Shown: positions 1 to 6,949, numbered from the stretch's first letter. The stretch: DNA of 15,180 bases from an uncultured Acetatifactor sp. (GCA_910586215.1 CAJUGH010000051.1:1-15180), one strand, 5' to 3'. Notes: a model not told the origin generated them from the letters alone. Translations and numbers: made by a program.

Positions 1-1
1 G

Positions 2-289
2 AACCGTGTATCCTTCAGACGTGCCATGAAATCCTGCATGGGCAGGACCATGAAGGCCGGTGCCCTTGGCATCAAGGCAGCATGTGCAGGCCGTCTCGGC
101 GGTGCAGATATCGCCCGTACAGAGTTCTACAACGAGGGAACGATTCCCCTTCAGACACTGAGGGCTGACATTGATTATGGCTTCGCAGAGGCAGACACCA
201 CGTATGGTAAGGTAGGAGTCAAGGTTTGGATCTACAAAGGCGAGATCCTTCCTACAAAGGGAAATCAGACGGAAGGGAGCGATAAATAA
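2..289 (+). CDS. rpsC: 30S ribosomal protein S3, C-terminal part (5' end outside window)
   Basis: The reading frame is open from the first complete codon at position 2 and ends with TAA at 287-289, so only the last 95 residues are visible. They match the C-terminal domain of S3, with conserved stretches such as GRLGGADIARTEFYNEGTIP and the nearly invariant TLRADIDYGFAEA followed by YGKVGVKVWIYKGE. S3 sits on the head of the small subunit at the mRNA entry channel; the KH domain that contacts mRNA lies upstream of the window. The methionine at position 26 is internal, not a start. rplP begins two bases after the stop, as expected in the S10 operon order S3-L16-L29-S17. Confidence 0.97.
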   Translation, partial: NRVSFRRAMKSCMGRTMKAGALGIKAACAGRLGGADIARTEFYNEGTIPLQTLRADIDYGFAEADTTYGKVGVKVWIYKGEILPTKGNQTEGSDK

Positions 290-291
290 TT

Positions 292-720
292 ATGTTGATG
301 CCGAAGAGAGTAAAACATCGTAAACAGTTCCGTGGAAGCATGAGAGGTAAGGCATCCAGAGGCAATACCTTGGCTTACGGTGAATTTGGCCTGGTGGCTA
401 TCGAGCCTTGCTGGATCAAGTCCAACCAGATTGAGGCAGCCCGTATTGCCCTTACCCGTTTCACAAAGCGTGCAGGACAGGTCTGGATCAAGATATTCCC
501 TGACAAGCCTGTGACAGCAAAGCCTGCCGAGACCCGTATGGGATCCGGTAAAGGTACTCTGGAGTATTGGGTAGCAGTTGTGAAGCCCGGCCGCGTTATG
601 TTTGAGATTGCCGGTGTTCCCGAGGATCAGGCCAAAGAGGCACTGCGTCTTGCCATGCATAAGCTTCCCTGCAAATGCAAGATTGTGTCCAAGGCAGATT
701 TGGAAGGCGGTGTAGAATAA
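292..720 (+). CDS. rplP: 50S ribosomal protein L16
   Basis: The 142-residue product is the usual length for L16 and begins MLMPKRVKHRKQFRG, the standard Firmicutes N-terminus, which favours the ATG at 292 over the in-frame ATG at 298. A GGAAGGGAG ribosome binding site lies at 271-279, inside the end of rpsC. L16 binds 23S rRNA near the A-site tRNA and the peptidyl transferase centre and is a late-assembly protein of the large subunit. Conserved stretches include RGKASRGNTLAYGEFGL near the N-terminus and GSGKGTLEYWVAVVKPG in the middle. The stop overlaps the rpmC start (TAATG), so the two are probably translationally coupled. Confidence 0.98.
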   Translation: MLMPKRVKHRKQFRGSMRGKASRGNTLAYGEFGLVAIEPCWIKSNQIEAARIALTRFTKRAGQVWIKIFPDKPVTAKPAETRMGSGKGTLEYWVAVVKPGRVMFEIAGVPEDQAKEALRLAMHKLPCKCKIVSKADLEGGVE

Positions 721-923
721 TGAAAGCGAATAAGTTTGTAGAAGATTTGAGAACAAAGTCTGCTGAGGACTTGAACCAGGAGCTTGTTGCTGCCAAGAAG
801 GAGCTTTTCAATTTGAGATTCCAGAATGCAACCAACCAGCTGGATAATACCGCAAGAATCAAAGAAGTGAGGAAGAACATTGCGCGTATCCAGACAGTCA
901 TCACTGAGAAGGCCAGGGCATAA
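720..923 (+). CDS. rpmC: 50S ribosomal protein L29
   Basis: This 67-residue protein begins MKANKFVEDLRTKSAEDLNQ and has the two-helix hairpin composition of L29, with the characteristic LFNLRFQNATNQLDNTARI segment in the middle. L29 lies on the large-subunit surface next to the polypeptide exit tunnel, near the SRP and trigger factor docking site. The ATG at 720 shares its A with the TAA stop of rplP. A GGAAGG ribosome binding site at 702-707 lies within rplP. The frame stays open upstream to 675, but that extension has no homology to L29 and would overlap rplP by 45 bases, so I place the start at 720. Confidence 0.97.
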   Translation: MKANKFVEDLRTKSAEDLNQELVAAKKELFNLRFQNATNQLDNTARIKEVRKNIARIQTVITEKARA

Positions 924-952
924 GCCGAAAGGGCGCAGAAAGGAGATCAACC

Positions 953-1207
953 GTGGAGAGAAATTTGAGAAAAGTCCGCACTGGCAAAGTTACCAGTGAC
1001 AAGATGGATAAGACAATTGTTGTGGCGATCGAAGAGCACGTGAAGCATCCCCTCTACAAGAAGGTTATGAAGAGGACCTACAAGCTGAAGGCGCATGATG
1101 AGAAGAACGAGTGCGGCATCGGAGATACCGTGAGGGTGATGGAGACAAGGCCCCTGTCCAAGGATAAGAGATGGAGGCTTGTGGAGATCGTTGAGAAGGC
1201 AAAATAA
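953..1207 (+). CDS. rpsQ: 30S ribosomal protein S17
   Basis: The 84-residue product has the OB-fold pattern of S17: an N-terminal MERNLRKVRTGKVTSDKMDK, then TIVVAIEEHVKHPLYKK, and the family signature GDTVRVMETRPLSKDKRW near the C-terminus. S17 is a primary binding protein of the 16S rRNA 5' domain. The start is a GTG at 953, preceded by AAGGAG at 940-945 with seven bases between; no ATG gives a better N-terminus. A 29-base gap separates it from rpmC. The following 93-base gap to rplN holds a hairpin, described separately. Confidence 0.97.
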   Translation: MERNLRKVRTGKVTSDKMDKTIVVAIEEHVKHPLYKKVMKRTYKLKAHDEKNECGIGDTVRVMETRPLSKDKRWRLVEIVEKAK

Positions 1208-1214
1208 GCTGTCG

Positions 1215-1245
1215 CAGATGGGCACAGGCAGATCTGTCCTATCTG
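1215..1245 (+). other. hairpin in the rpsQ-rplN gap
   Basis: The arms 1215-1227 and 1234-1245 pair over about 12 bp with one G-U pair and a single bulged C at 1223; the loop is six bases (1228-1233). No T-run follows, so it is not an intrinsic terminator. It lies 55 bases upstream of rplN and could be an RNA processing or stability element, or a regulatory stem. Its function is not shown by the sequence. Confidence 0.45.
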
Positions 1246-1300
1246 GAATAATTGGAAATATCCCATATCTGGCCGCTGGTGGCGGCGAAGGAGGAAAATC

Positions 1301-1669
1301 ATGATTCAGCAGGAGACAAGACTGAAGGTTGCTGATAACACAGGTGCCAAGGAACTGCTCTGCATCCGTGTTATGGGCGGCTCTACCAGAAGATATGCGC
1401 ACATCGGCGATGTGATCGTTGCTTCCGTCAAAGATGCAACACCAGGCGGCGTTGTAAAGAAGGGTGATGTGGTCAAGGCCGTGGTCGTCCGCACGGTAAA
1501 GGGAGCACGCCGCAAGGATGGCTCCTATATCAGGTTTGATGAGAATGCAGCAGTGATCATCAAGGACGACAAGACACCCAGGGGAACCCGTATTTTTGGG
1601 CCGGTAGCGAGAGAACTTCGTGAGAAACAGTTCATGAGGATCGTATCCCTTGCTCCCGAAGTATTATAA
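1301..1669 (+). CDS. rplN: 50S ribosomal protein L14
   Basis: The 122-residue length is exactly that typical of bacterial L14. It opens MIQQETRLKVADNTGAKELL, carries VMGGSTRRYAHIGDVIVASV, and ends GTRIFGPVARELREKQFMRI plus VSLAPEVL, all family hallmarks. L14 is a five-stranded beta-barrel on the large-subunit interface; it contacts 16S helix 14 in bridge B8 and is the docking site for the silencing factor RsfS. AAGGAGG at 1288-1294 with six bases to the ATG is a strong ribosome binding site. The gene is followed directly by rplX with an 11-base gap. Confidence 0.98.
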   Translation: MIQQETRLKVADNTGAKELLCIRVMGGSTRRYAHIGDVIVASVKDATPGGVVKKGDVVKAVVVRTVKGARRKDGSYIRFDENAAVIIKDDKTPRGTRIFGPVARELREKQFMRIVSLAPEVL

Positions 1670-1680
1670 GGAGGCGCCAT

Positions 1681-1992
1681 ATGTCCATGTTAAAGATTAA
1701 AAAGGGTGACACCGTGAAGGTGATCGCCGGCAAGGATTGTAACACAGAAGGAAAAGTGATTTCTGTAGATGCCAAGAAGAGAAAGGTGCTGGTAGAGGGC
1801 GTGAACATGGTCACGAAGCACGCGAAGCCTTCCCAGGCCAACCCCAATGGCGGCATCATCCAGAAGGAAGCTCCTATTGATATCTCAAACGTAATGCTTG
1901 TCTACAAGGGCAAGGCGACCAGGGTCGGTTTCAAGATGGATGGCGACAGGAAAGTCCGTTTTGCAAAGGCAACCGGCGAAGTGATTGACTAA
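1681..1992 (+). CDS. rplX: 50S ribosomal protein L24
   Basis: The product is 103 residues and starts MSMLKIKKGDTVKVIAGKD, which opens a KOW domain (residues about 7-38, with GKVISVDAKKRKVLVEGVN). The segment NPNGGIIQKEAPIDISNVML is typical of L24. L24 is one of the two assembly-initiating proteins of the large subunit and lies near the exit tunnel. AAGGAGG at 1668-1674 overlaps the rplN stop and fixes the ATG at 1681; an in-frame ATG at 1687 would remove only two residues. Confidence 0.97.
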   Translation: MSMLKIKKGDTVKVIAGKDCNTEGKVISVDAKKRKVLVEGVNMVTKHAKPSQANPNGGIIQKEAPIDISNVMLVYKGKATRVGFKMDGDRKVRFAKATGEVID

Positions 1993-2035
1993 TCAAAAAC
2001 TGTGGAGTCCGCAGTTGGGAAGGAGTAGCGTAAAA

Positions 2036-2578
2036 GTGGCGAGATTAAAAGAGTTCTACTACGACACAGTCGTAGAGGCTATGACGAAGAAATTCGGATA
2101 TAAAAATGTGATGGAAGTGCCCAAGCTCGACAAGATCGTGATCAACATGGGCGTGGGCGAGGCGAAGGATAACGCCAAGGTCCTGGAGTACGCTGTAGGG
2201 GATATGGAGAAGATCACCGGCCAGAAGGCCGTCCTCACAAAAGCCAAGAAATCCGTGGCAAACTTCAAGATCCGTGAAGGCATGAACATCGGCTGCAAGA
2301 CCACACTCCGCGGTGACAAGATGTACGAGTTCCTGGATCGTCTGGTGAACCTGGCATTGCCCCGTGTGCGTGACTTCAGGGGTGTCAACCCCAATGCATT
2401 TGACGGCAGGGGGAATTATGCCCTGGGCATCAAGGAACAGTTCATTTTCCCTGAGATTGACTATGACAAGATTGACAAGACAAGGGGCATGGACATTATC
2501 TTTGTAACCACTGCGAAGACTGACGAAGAAGCACGCGAACTGTTAACCCTGTTCAACATGCCATTCGCAAAACAATAA
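2036..2578 (+). CDS. rplE: 50S ribosomal protein L5
   Basis: The product is 180 residues from a GTG at 2036, against 179 for the B. subtilis protein, and begins VARLKEFYYDTVVEAMTKKF. Conserved parts are KLDKIVINMGVGEA, GQKAVLTKAKKSVANFKIRE, LPRVRDFRGVNPNAFDGRGN and FPEIDYDKIDKTRGMDI. L5 binds 5S rRNA and touches P-site tRNA in the central protuberance. GGAAGGAG at 2018-2025 stands ten bases before the GTG. The frame is open further upstream to a TTG at 1985 overlapping rplX, but those 17 residues are not L5-like and have no ribosome binding site. Confidence 0.96.
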   Translation: MARLKEFYYDTVVEAMTKKFGYKNVMEVPKLDKIVINMGVGEAKDNAKVLEYAVGDMEKITGQKAVLTKAKKSVANFKIREGMNIGCKTTLRGDKMYEFLDRLVNLALPRVRDFRGVNPNAFDGRGNYALGIKEQFIFPEIDYDKIDKTRGMDIIFVTTAKTDEEARELLTLFNMPFAKQ

Positions 2579-2592
2579 GGAGGTAGATTCTC

Positions 2593-2778
2593 ATGGCTAA
2601 GACATCATTGAAGATCAAACAGCAGCGCAAGCCCAGGTTCTCTACACAGGGCTACACACGTTGCAAAATTTGCGGCCGTCCCCACGCTTATTTAAGAAAG
2701 TACGGAATCTGCAGAGTTTGCTTCCGCGAATTGGCTTATAAGGGTGAGATTCCCGGTGTGAAGAAGGCGAGCTGGTAA
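2593..2778 (+). CDS. rpsZ: 30S ribosomal protein S14, zinc-binding (type Z)
   Basis: This 61-residue protein is the short, zinc-dependent form of S14. Cysteines at residues 24, 27, 40 and 43 form two CxxC pairs, and the C-terminus GEIPGVKKASW is diagnostic. S14 is a late-assembling protein of the small-subunit head. Many Firmicutes also keep a longer zinc-independent paralogue elsewhere under zinc control; none is visible here. AAGGAGGT at 2577-2584 overlaps the rplE stop and precedes the ATG by eight bases. Confidence 0.98.
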   Translation: MAKTSLKIKQQRKPRFSTQGYTRCKICGRPHAYLRKYGICRVCFRELAYKGEIPGVKKASW

Positions 2779-2811
2779 GCTCCCCGAGTGTTGAGAAGGA
2801 GGAAGAAAACA

Positions 2812-3213
2812 ATGACAATGAGCGATCCCATTGCAGATATGCTTACAAGAATCCGTAATGCCAACATGGCGAAGCATGATACGGTTGATGTACCTGCTTC
2901 CAGGATGAAGACGGCCATTGCCCAGATCCTGTTGGATGAAGGCTATATTGCAAAGTATGATATCATTGAGGACGGCAATTTCAAGACCATCCATATTACC
3001 TTGAAGTATGGTGCGAACAAGACCGAGAAGATCATCTCCGGTATCAAGAGAATCTCCAAGCCGGGTCTGCGGGTGTATGCCGGCAAGGATGAACTGCCCA
3101 GGGTGCTTGGCGGATTGGGCACTGCCATCATCTCCACCAACCAGGGGGTGGTCACGGACAAGAAGGCACGGGAACTGCAGGTAGGCGGGGAAGTGCTGGC
3201 CTTCGTCTGGTAA
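2812..3213 (+). CDS. rpsH: 30S ribosomal protein S8
   Basis: The 133-residue product begins MTMSDPIADMLTRIRNANMA, the standard Firmicutes S8 N-terminus. Its C-terminal domain carries SKPGLRVYAGKDELPRVLGG and GTAIISTNQGVVTDKKARE, ending GGEVLAFVW. S8 binds the central domain of 16S rRNA and in E. coli is the translational repressor of the spc operon. AAGGAGGA at 2796-2803 gives eight bases to the ATG at 2812. The frame is open to a GTG at 2788, but that would place the ribosome binding site inside the gene. An unusually long 188-base gap with repeats follows. Confidence 0.98.
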   Translation: MTMSDPIADMLTRIRNANMAKHDTVDVPASRMKTAIAQILLDEGYIAKYDIIEDGNFKTIHITLKYGANKTEKIISGIKRISKPGLRVYAGKDELPRVLGGLGTAIISTNQGVVTDKKARELQVGGEVLAFVW

Positions 3214-3214
3214 C

Positions 3215-3269
3215 AAATTCCCATATGGGGGAAAACTCCCGCAGCCGGGGAAAATTCCCGTAACCGGGA
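3215..3269 (+). repeat. three tandem 18-19 bp repeats, each a small hairpin, between rpsH and rplF
   Basis: Immediately after the rpsH stop, three imperfect copies stand end to end: AAATTCCCATATGGGGGA at 3215-3232, AAACTCCCGCAGCCGGGGA at 3233-3251 and AAATTCCCGTAACCGGGA at 3252-3269. Each is self-complementary; the third forms a perfect 6-bp stem (TTCCCG/CGGGAA) with a TAAC loop. Neighbouring arms can also pair with each other (GGGAA with TTCCC across copy borders), so alternative folds exist. An 11-base piece of copy 2 (CAGCCGGGGAA) recurs at 3319-3329. Possible roles are RNA stability or processing, or a protein-binding site on the mRNA; none is proven. Confidence 0.6.
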
Positions 3270-3309
3270 AATGACGAAGAGAAAAACGAAGGCATCAAAG
3301 CAGCTGGAA

Positions 3310-3335
3310 GGCTGTAAACAGCCGGGGAATTTTTT
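3310..3335 (+). other. hairpin followed by T-run, possible weak terminator or attenuator
   Basis: GGCTG (3310-3314) pairs with CAGCC (3319-3323) around a TAAA loop, then GGGGAA and six T residues (3330-3335) follow. The six-base gap between the stem and the T-run makes it a poor intrinsic terminator on its own. However, GGGAATTTT at 3325-3333 is the exact complement of AAAATTCCC at 3251-3259, so a longer stem reaching into the T-run can form if the repeat hairpins upstream do not. It lies about 65 bases before rplF. Confidence 0.3.
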
Positions 3336-3401
3336 GTATCGCAGGGTAGTTGCAGATAGGTTTCGATCGTAAGGCAATATAAAAATATAGGAGGTACGGG
3401 C

Positions 3402-3944
3402 ATGTCACGTATAGGTAGAATGCCAATCGCGATTCCCGCAGGTGTGACTGTGGAAGTTGCAGAAAATAACAAAGTGACCGTAAAGGGTCCCAAGGGTACA
3501 CTGGAGAGAGTGCTGCCCCCGGAGATGGAGATCAAGGTTGAGGGTGCCCAGGTTCTGGTGTCCAGGCCCAATGACCTGAAGAAGATGAAATCCCTTCATG
3601 GTTTGACCAGGACTTTGGTCAATAACATGGTGGTAGGTGTGGTAAATGGCTTCGAGAAGAAGCTTGAGGTGAACGGCGTAGGTTACAGGGCTGCCAAGGC
3701 TGGCAAGAAGCTGACTCTGAACCTGGGATATTCCCACCCGGTTGAACTGGAGGATCCTGCAGGTATCGAGACTGTGGTGGAAGGCCAGAATGTGATCATC
3801 GTCAAGGGTATCGATAAGGAAAAGGTTGGCCAGTTTGCTGCTGAGATCAGGGATAAGAGAAGACCTGAACCTTACAAGGGCAAGGGCATCAAATATGCGG
3901 ATGAGACGATCAGACGTAAGGTCGGTAAGACCGGTAAGAAATAA
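3402..3944 (+). CDS. rplF: 50S ribosomal protein L6
   Basis: The 180-residue length is typical. It begins MSRIGRMPIAIPAGVTVEVA and ends with the L6 signature region RRPEPYKGKGIKYADETIRR (from about residue 153), followed by a basic tail. L6 has two similar domains and lies near the factor-binding site at the base of the L7/L12 stalk, touching the sarcin-ricin loop region. AGGAGGT at 3389-3395 gives a clear ribosome binding site six bases before the ATG. The gap upstream (188 bases) is much longer than others in this operon and contains the hairpin repeats. Confidence 0.98.
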   Translation: MSRIGRMPIAIPAGVTVEVAENNKVTVKGPKGTLERVLPPEMEIKVEGAQVLVSRPNDLKKMKSLHGLTRTLVNNMVVGVVNGFEKKLEVNGVGYRAAKAGKKLTLNLGYSHPVELEDPAGIETVVEGQNVIIVKGIDKEKVGQFAAEIRDKRRPEPYKGKGIKYADETIRRKVGKTGKK

Positions 3945-3964
3945 CAGATAAGGAGAGTATGAAG

Positions 3965-4333
3965 ATGGTTAACAAGGTATCCAGAAAAGATGTTCGTGCG
4001 AAAAAGCACATGAGAATTCGTAACCGCTTCAGTGGTACGCCTGCGAGACCCCGTCTGGCAGTGTTTCGGAGCAATAATCATATGTATGCTCAAATTATCG
4101 ATGATACGGTTGGGAATACATTGGTGGCTGCCAGTACCCTGGAGAAAGCGGTGAAGGCAGAACTGGAGAAGACCAATAACGTTGATGCGGCTGCATATCT
4201 GGGAACTGTCATTGCCAAGAGGGCCATTGAAAAAGGGATCAAGGAAGTGGTTTTTGACAGAGGCGGCTTCCTATACCATGGTAAGGTCGCAGCATTAGCT
4301 GACGCAGCCAGGGAAGCTGGCTTGGAATTCTAG
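3965..4333 (+). CDS. rplR: 50S ribosomal protein L18
   Basis: The 122-residue product begins MVNKVSRKDVRAKKHMRIRN and has the L18 core RPRLAVFRSNNHMYAQIIDD, with GTVIAKRAIEKGIKEVVFDR and the terminal HGKVAALADAAREAGLEF. L18 binds 5S rRNA with L5. An in-frame ATG also occurs at 3959, but AAGGAGAG at 3950-3957 would then be only one base from the start; nine bases from AGGAG to the ATG at 3965 fits much better and matches family length. Confidence 0.96.
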   Translation: MVNKVSRKDVRAKKHMRIRNRFSGTPARPRLAVFRSNNHMYAQIIDDTVGNTLVAASTLEKAVKAELEKTNNVDAAAYLGTVIAKRAIEKGIKEVVFDRGGFLYHGKVAALADAAREAGLEF

Positions 4334-4354
4334 GAAAGGAAAGAGGAACACATC

Positions 4355-4864
4355 ATGAAACACACAATCATAGATGCAAGCCAGTTTGAGTTAAACGACA
4401 AAGTAGTTACCATCAAGCGTGTTGCCAAGACCGTAAAAGGCGGACGCAACATGCGTTTCACTGCCCTGGTGGTGGTGGGTGATGGCAACGGTCATGTAGG
4501 TGCTGGACTTGGGAAGGCTGTGGAGATACCGGAAGCTATCCGGAAGGGCAAAGAGGATGCCATGAAGCATATCGTGGAGGTCCCGCTGGATGAGAACAGT
4601 TCCATTACACATGATTTCATCGGCAAATACGGTTCTGCAAATGTCCTTCTGAAGAAGGCTCCCGATGGTACCGGCATCATCGCAGGTGGTCCTGCCCGTG
4701 TGGTCTGTGAACTGGCAGGCATCAAGAATATCCGTACCAAATCCCTTGGATCCAACAACAAGCAGAATGTTGTCCTGGCAACGATCTTGGGTTTGAGCCA
4801 GTTGAAGTCTCCTGAGGAAGTGGCGAGAAACCGTGGAAAATCCGTGGAAGAAGTTCTGGCTTAA
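4355..4864 (+). CDS. rpsE: 30S ribosomal protein S5
   Basis: The 169-residue product has the double-stranded RNA-binding-like S5 N-terminal domain, with IKRVAKTVKGGRNMRFTALV and VVGDGNGHVGAGLGKAVEIP (about residues 20-60). The C-terminal domain carries GTGIIAGGPARVVCELAGIK and TKSLGSNNKQNVV. S5 shapes the mRNA entry channel and affects accuracy; its loop around residues 25-31 is where spectinomycin-resistance changes occur in other bacteria, and here it reads as the ordinary KTVKGGR form. The ribosome binding site is a purine-rich AGAGGA near 4342-4347. The gap to rpmD carries a perfect hairpin. Confidence 0.98.
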   Translation: MKHTIIDASQFELNDKVVTIKRVAKTVKGGRNMRFTALVVVGDGNGHVGAGLGKAVEIPEAIRKGKEDAMKHIVEVPLDENSSITHDFIGKYGSANVLLKKAPDGTGIIAGGPARVVCELAGIKNIRTKSLGSNNKQNVVLATILGLSQLKSPEEVARNRGKSVEEVLA

Positions 4865-4876
4865 TGTGGGCAGGTG

Positions 4877-4898
4877 CCATGCCGTGTCTGCGGCATGG
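4877..4898 (+). other. perfect 8-bp hairpin between rpsE and rpmD
   Basis: CCATGCCG (4877-4884) pairs without mismatch with CGGCATGG (4891-4898) around a TGTCTG loop. It starts 12 bases after the rpsE stop and ends 11 bases before the rpmD ribosome binding site (4910-4916). There is no T-run, so it is not an intrinsic terminator; an mRNA stability or processing role is possible. Confidence 0.5.
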
Positions 4899-4923
4899 GG
4901 ACTTACTTGAAAGGAGAATAAAA

Positions 4924-5121
4924 ATGGCTGATAAGAAATTGAAGATCACACTGGTGAAGTCTACCATCGGTGCTGTGCCCAAGAACAGGGCAACCGTGGA
5001 AGCCATGGGACTTCGCAAGATCGGCAGGACAGTGATCCTTCCTGACAATGCTGCCACCAGAGGGCAGATCCGCCAGGTGGCTCATCTGCTGAAGGTGGAA
5101 GAAGTGGAAGAAAATGCATAA
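4924..5121 (+). CDS. rpmD: 50S ribosomal protein L30
   Basis: The 65-residue protein MADKKLKITLVKSTIGAVPK continues with NRATVEAMGLRKIGRTVILP, the L30 core. It is slightly longer than the 59-60 residues usual in bacteria, because of a few residues at each end. L30 is a small protein on the solvent side of the large subunit. AAAGGAG at 4910-4916 is seven bases from the ATG at 4924. The frame is open back to the rpsE stop, but that extension covers a hairpin and is not L30-like. Confidence 0.97.
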   Translation: MADKKLKITLVKSTIGAVPKNRATVEAMGLRKIGRTVILPDNAATRGQIRQVAHLLKVEEVEENA

Positions 5122-5130
5122 ATGAAGTAT

Positions 5131-5159
5131 CAAGTTTGGAAGTAAACTTCCAAATGTTG
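5131..5159 (+). other. hairpin between rpmD and rplO
   Basis: TTTGGAAG (5135-5142) pairs perfectly with CTTCCAAA (5147-5154) around TAAA. A G-U pair and a further CAA/TTG helix past one bulged G extend it to 5131-5159. No T-run follows. A smaller stem (CCGC/GCGG, 5169-5180) stands between it and the rplO ribosome binding site. Confidence 0.5.
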
Positions 5160-5195
5160 AATGGATGCCCGCTGAAGCGGACAGGAGGTATAGAG

Positions 5196-5636
5196 ATGGA
5201 AATGTCCAATTTAAGACCTGCGGAAGGCTCTAAACAGGGAGATCGTTTTAGGAGAGGCCGTGGCCATGGATCGGGAAACGGCAAGACCGCCGGCAAGGGC
5301 CATAAAGGACAGAAGGCCCGTTCCGGTGCCCCCAGGATTGGCTTTGAAGGCGGCCAGATGCCTTTGTACAGACGTATTCCCAAGAGAGGCTTCAAGAACA
5401 GGAACCACAAGGAGATCGTGGCTATCAACGTAAGTGCCCTGGAGCGCTTCGAGGATGGCACCACAGTGGATGTGAATACATTGTTAGAGACTGGTATCAT
5501 TAAGGACGTAAAGGATGGCGTGAAGATACTTGGAAATGGAGAATTTACCAAGAAGCTCAATGTGAAGGCAGGTGCATTCAGCGCATCCGCCAAGGAGAAG
5601 ATTGAGGCTCTCGGTGGAACAGCAGAGGTGATGTAA
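5196..5636 (+). CDS. rplO: 50S ribosomal protein L15
   Basis: The 146-residue product matches the common Firmicutes length. It begins MEMSNLRPAEGSKQGDRFRR, followed by the glycine- and basic-rich extension GRGHGSGNGKTAGKGHKGQK that threads into 23S rRNA, then PRIGFEGGQMPLYRRIPKRG. L15 is a late large-subunit assembly protein. AGGAGGT at 5183-5189 is six bases from the ATG at 5196; an alternative ATG at 5202 would lose two residues. The frame is open further upstream through the hairpin, but those residues are not L15-like. The stop overlaps the secY start. Confidence 0.97.
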   Translation: MEMSNLRPAEGSKQGDRFRRGRGHGSGNGKTAGKGHKGQKARSGAPRIGFEGGQMPLYRRIPKRGFKNRNHKEIVAINVSALERFEDGTTVDVNTLLETGIIKDVKDGVKILGNGEFTKKLNVKAGAFSASAKEKIEALGGTAEVM

Positions 5637-6949
5637 TGCTTACAACACTGAAAAACGCATTCAAAATCAAAGAGATCAGAAGCAAAATCTTATTTACCTT
5701 TGCCATGCTGGTTGTGATCCGGATCGGGTCACAACTGCCTGTGCCGGGTGTGCGCGGTGATTTTTTCCGGAACTGGTTTCAGTCCCAGGCTGAAGGTGCG
5801 TTCAGTTTTTTTGATGCGGTAACAGGTGGGTCTTTCATCAACATGTCCATATTGGCGCTGAACATAACGCCGTATATTACCTCCTCCATTATCATGCAGC
5901 TTCTGACCATTGCAATTCCGAAGCTGGAGGAAATGCAGCGGGACGGAGAGGATGGAAGGAAGAAGATTGCATCCATTACCAGGTATGTGACCATTGCCCT
6001 GGCCTTGATCCAGTCTACGGCTATGGCAGTGGGATTCGGCAGACAGGGATACCTGGTAAAATTCGATGCATTGAATATCATCTGTGCCATCACCACCCTT
6101 ACAGCAGGTAGTGCATTCTTGATGTGGGTAGGGGAACGGATCACGGAGAAGGGCATTGGCAACGGCATCTCCATTGTTCTGGTGATCAACATCATATCCA
6201 GGCTGCCAGAGGATCTGCATAACCTGTTCCAGCAGTTTGTGGTGGGAAAGGCTCCTGCCACGGCCATCCTCGCAGCGGTGATCATCTTTGCTGTTATTGT
6301 GGCCATGGTGGTGCTGGTCATCATCTTAAATGACGGGGTACGCAAGATTCCCGTACAGTATGCGAATAAGGTGCAGGGCAGGAAGATGGTGGGAGGACAG
6401 ACCTCCAACATTCCGCTGAAGGTAAATACAGCAGGGGTGATCCCGGTGATCTTTGCCCAGTCCCTTCTGCAGCTTCCGAGCATCATATCTGCTTTTGCAG
6501 GATATTCCGGGACTGGTGTCTGGAGTGAGATCTTGAAATATCTGAATTTCAGTCTCTGGTGCAGGCCCGGCCAGATCAAGTATACAGTAGGATTACTGGT
6601 ATATATTGTATTGATTGTGTTCTTTGCTTATTTCTATACATCCATTAACTTTAATCCGCTGATGATTGCTGACAATATGAAGAAGCAGGGAGGCTTTATT
6701 CCGGGGATCAGGCCTGGAAAGCCCACCAGTGAGTACCTGAACAAGGTACTGAATTACATTGTGTTCGTAGGGGCTATTGGCCTTACCATCATTGCGGTGC
6801 TGCCCTATGTGTTCAGCGGTGTGTTCGGTGCTACTGTGTCCTTTGGCGGTACAAGTCTGATCATTATCGTCAGTGTGGTGCTGGAGACCATGAAGCAGGT
6901 GGAGTCCCAGATGCTTGTCCGCAATTATAAAGGCTTCCTGGAGAAGTAA
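5636..6949 (+). CDS. secY: protein translocase channel subunit SecY
   Basis: The 437-residue protein has ten predicted membrane helices and the length of B. subtilis SecY (431). TM1 follows the N-terminal amphipathic segment (about residues 18-36). The plug and TM2 region reads GGSFINMSILALNITPYITS. Cytoplasmic loops carry GERITEKGIGNGISI (from about 165) and QGRKMVGGQTSNIPLKVN (from about 247), and the C-terminus has MLVRNYKGFLEK. SecY forms the plasma-membrane pore with SecE and receives substrates from SecA and ribosomes. ATG at 5636 shares its A with the rplO stop (TAATG), implying coupled translation. A strong terminator lies 49 bases after the stop. Confidence 0.98.
   Translation: MLTTLKNAFKIKEIRSKILFTFAMLVVIRIGSQLPVPGVRGDFFRNWFQSQAEGAFSFFDAVTGGSFINMSILALNITPYITSSIIMQLLTIAIPKLEEMQRDGEDGRKKIASITRYVTIALALIQSTAMAVGFGRQGYLVKFDALNIICAITTLTAGSAFLMWVGERITEKGIGNGISIVLVINIISRLPEDLHNLFQQFVVGKAPATAILAAVIIFAVIVAMVVLVIILNDGVRKIPVQYANKVQGRKMVGGQTSNIPLKVNTAGVIPVIFAQSLLQLPSIISAFAGYSGTGVWSEILKYLNFSLWCRPGQIKYTVGLLVYIVLIVFFAYFYTSINFNPLMIADNMKKQGGFIPGIRPGKPTSEYLNKVLNYIVFVGAIGLTIIAVLPYVFSGVFGATVSFGGTSLIIIVSVVLETMKQVESQMLVRNYKGFLEK

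Noticed and set aside
3350..3383. TTGCAG and TATAAA upstream of rplF as a promoter
   Set aside because: The boxes are 22 bases apart, too far for sigma-A use, and no extended -10 is present.
5779..6579. 266-codon minus-strand open frame opposite secY
   Set aside because: It is a shadow of the secY coding sequence, has no ribosome binding site and encodes no recognisable protein.
6915..6931. TTGTCC and TATAAA near the end of secY as an adk promoter
   Set aside because: Only five bases separate the boxes, so they cannot form one promoter.
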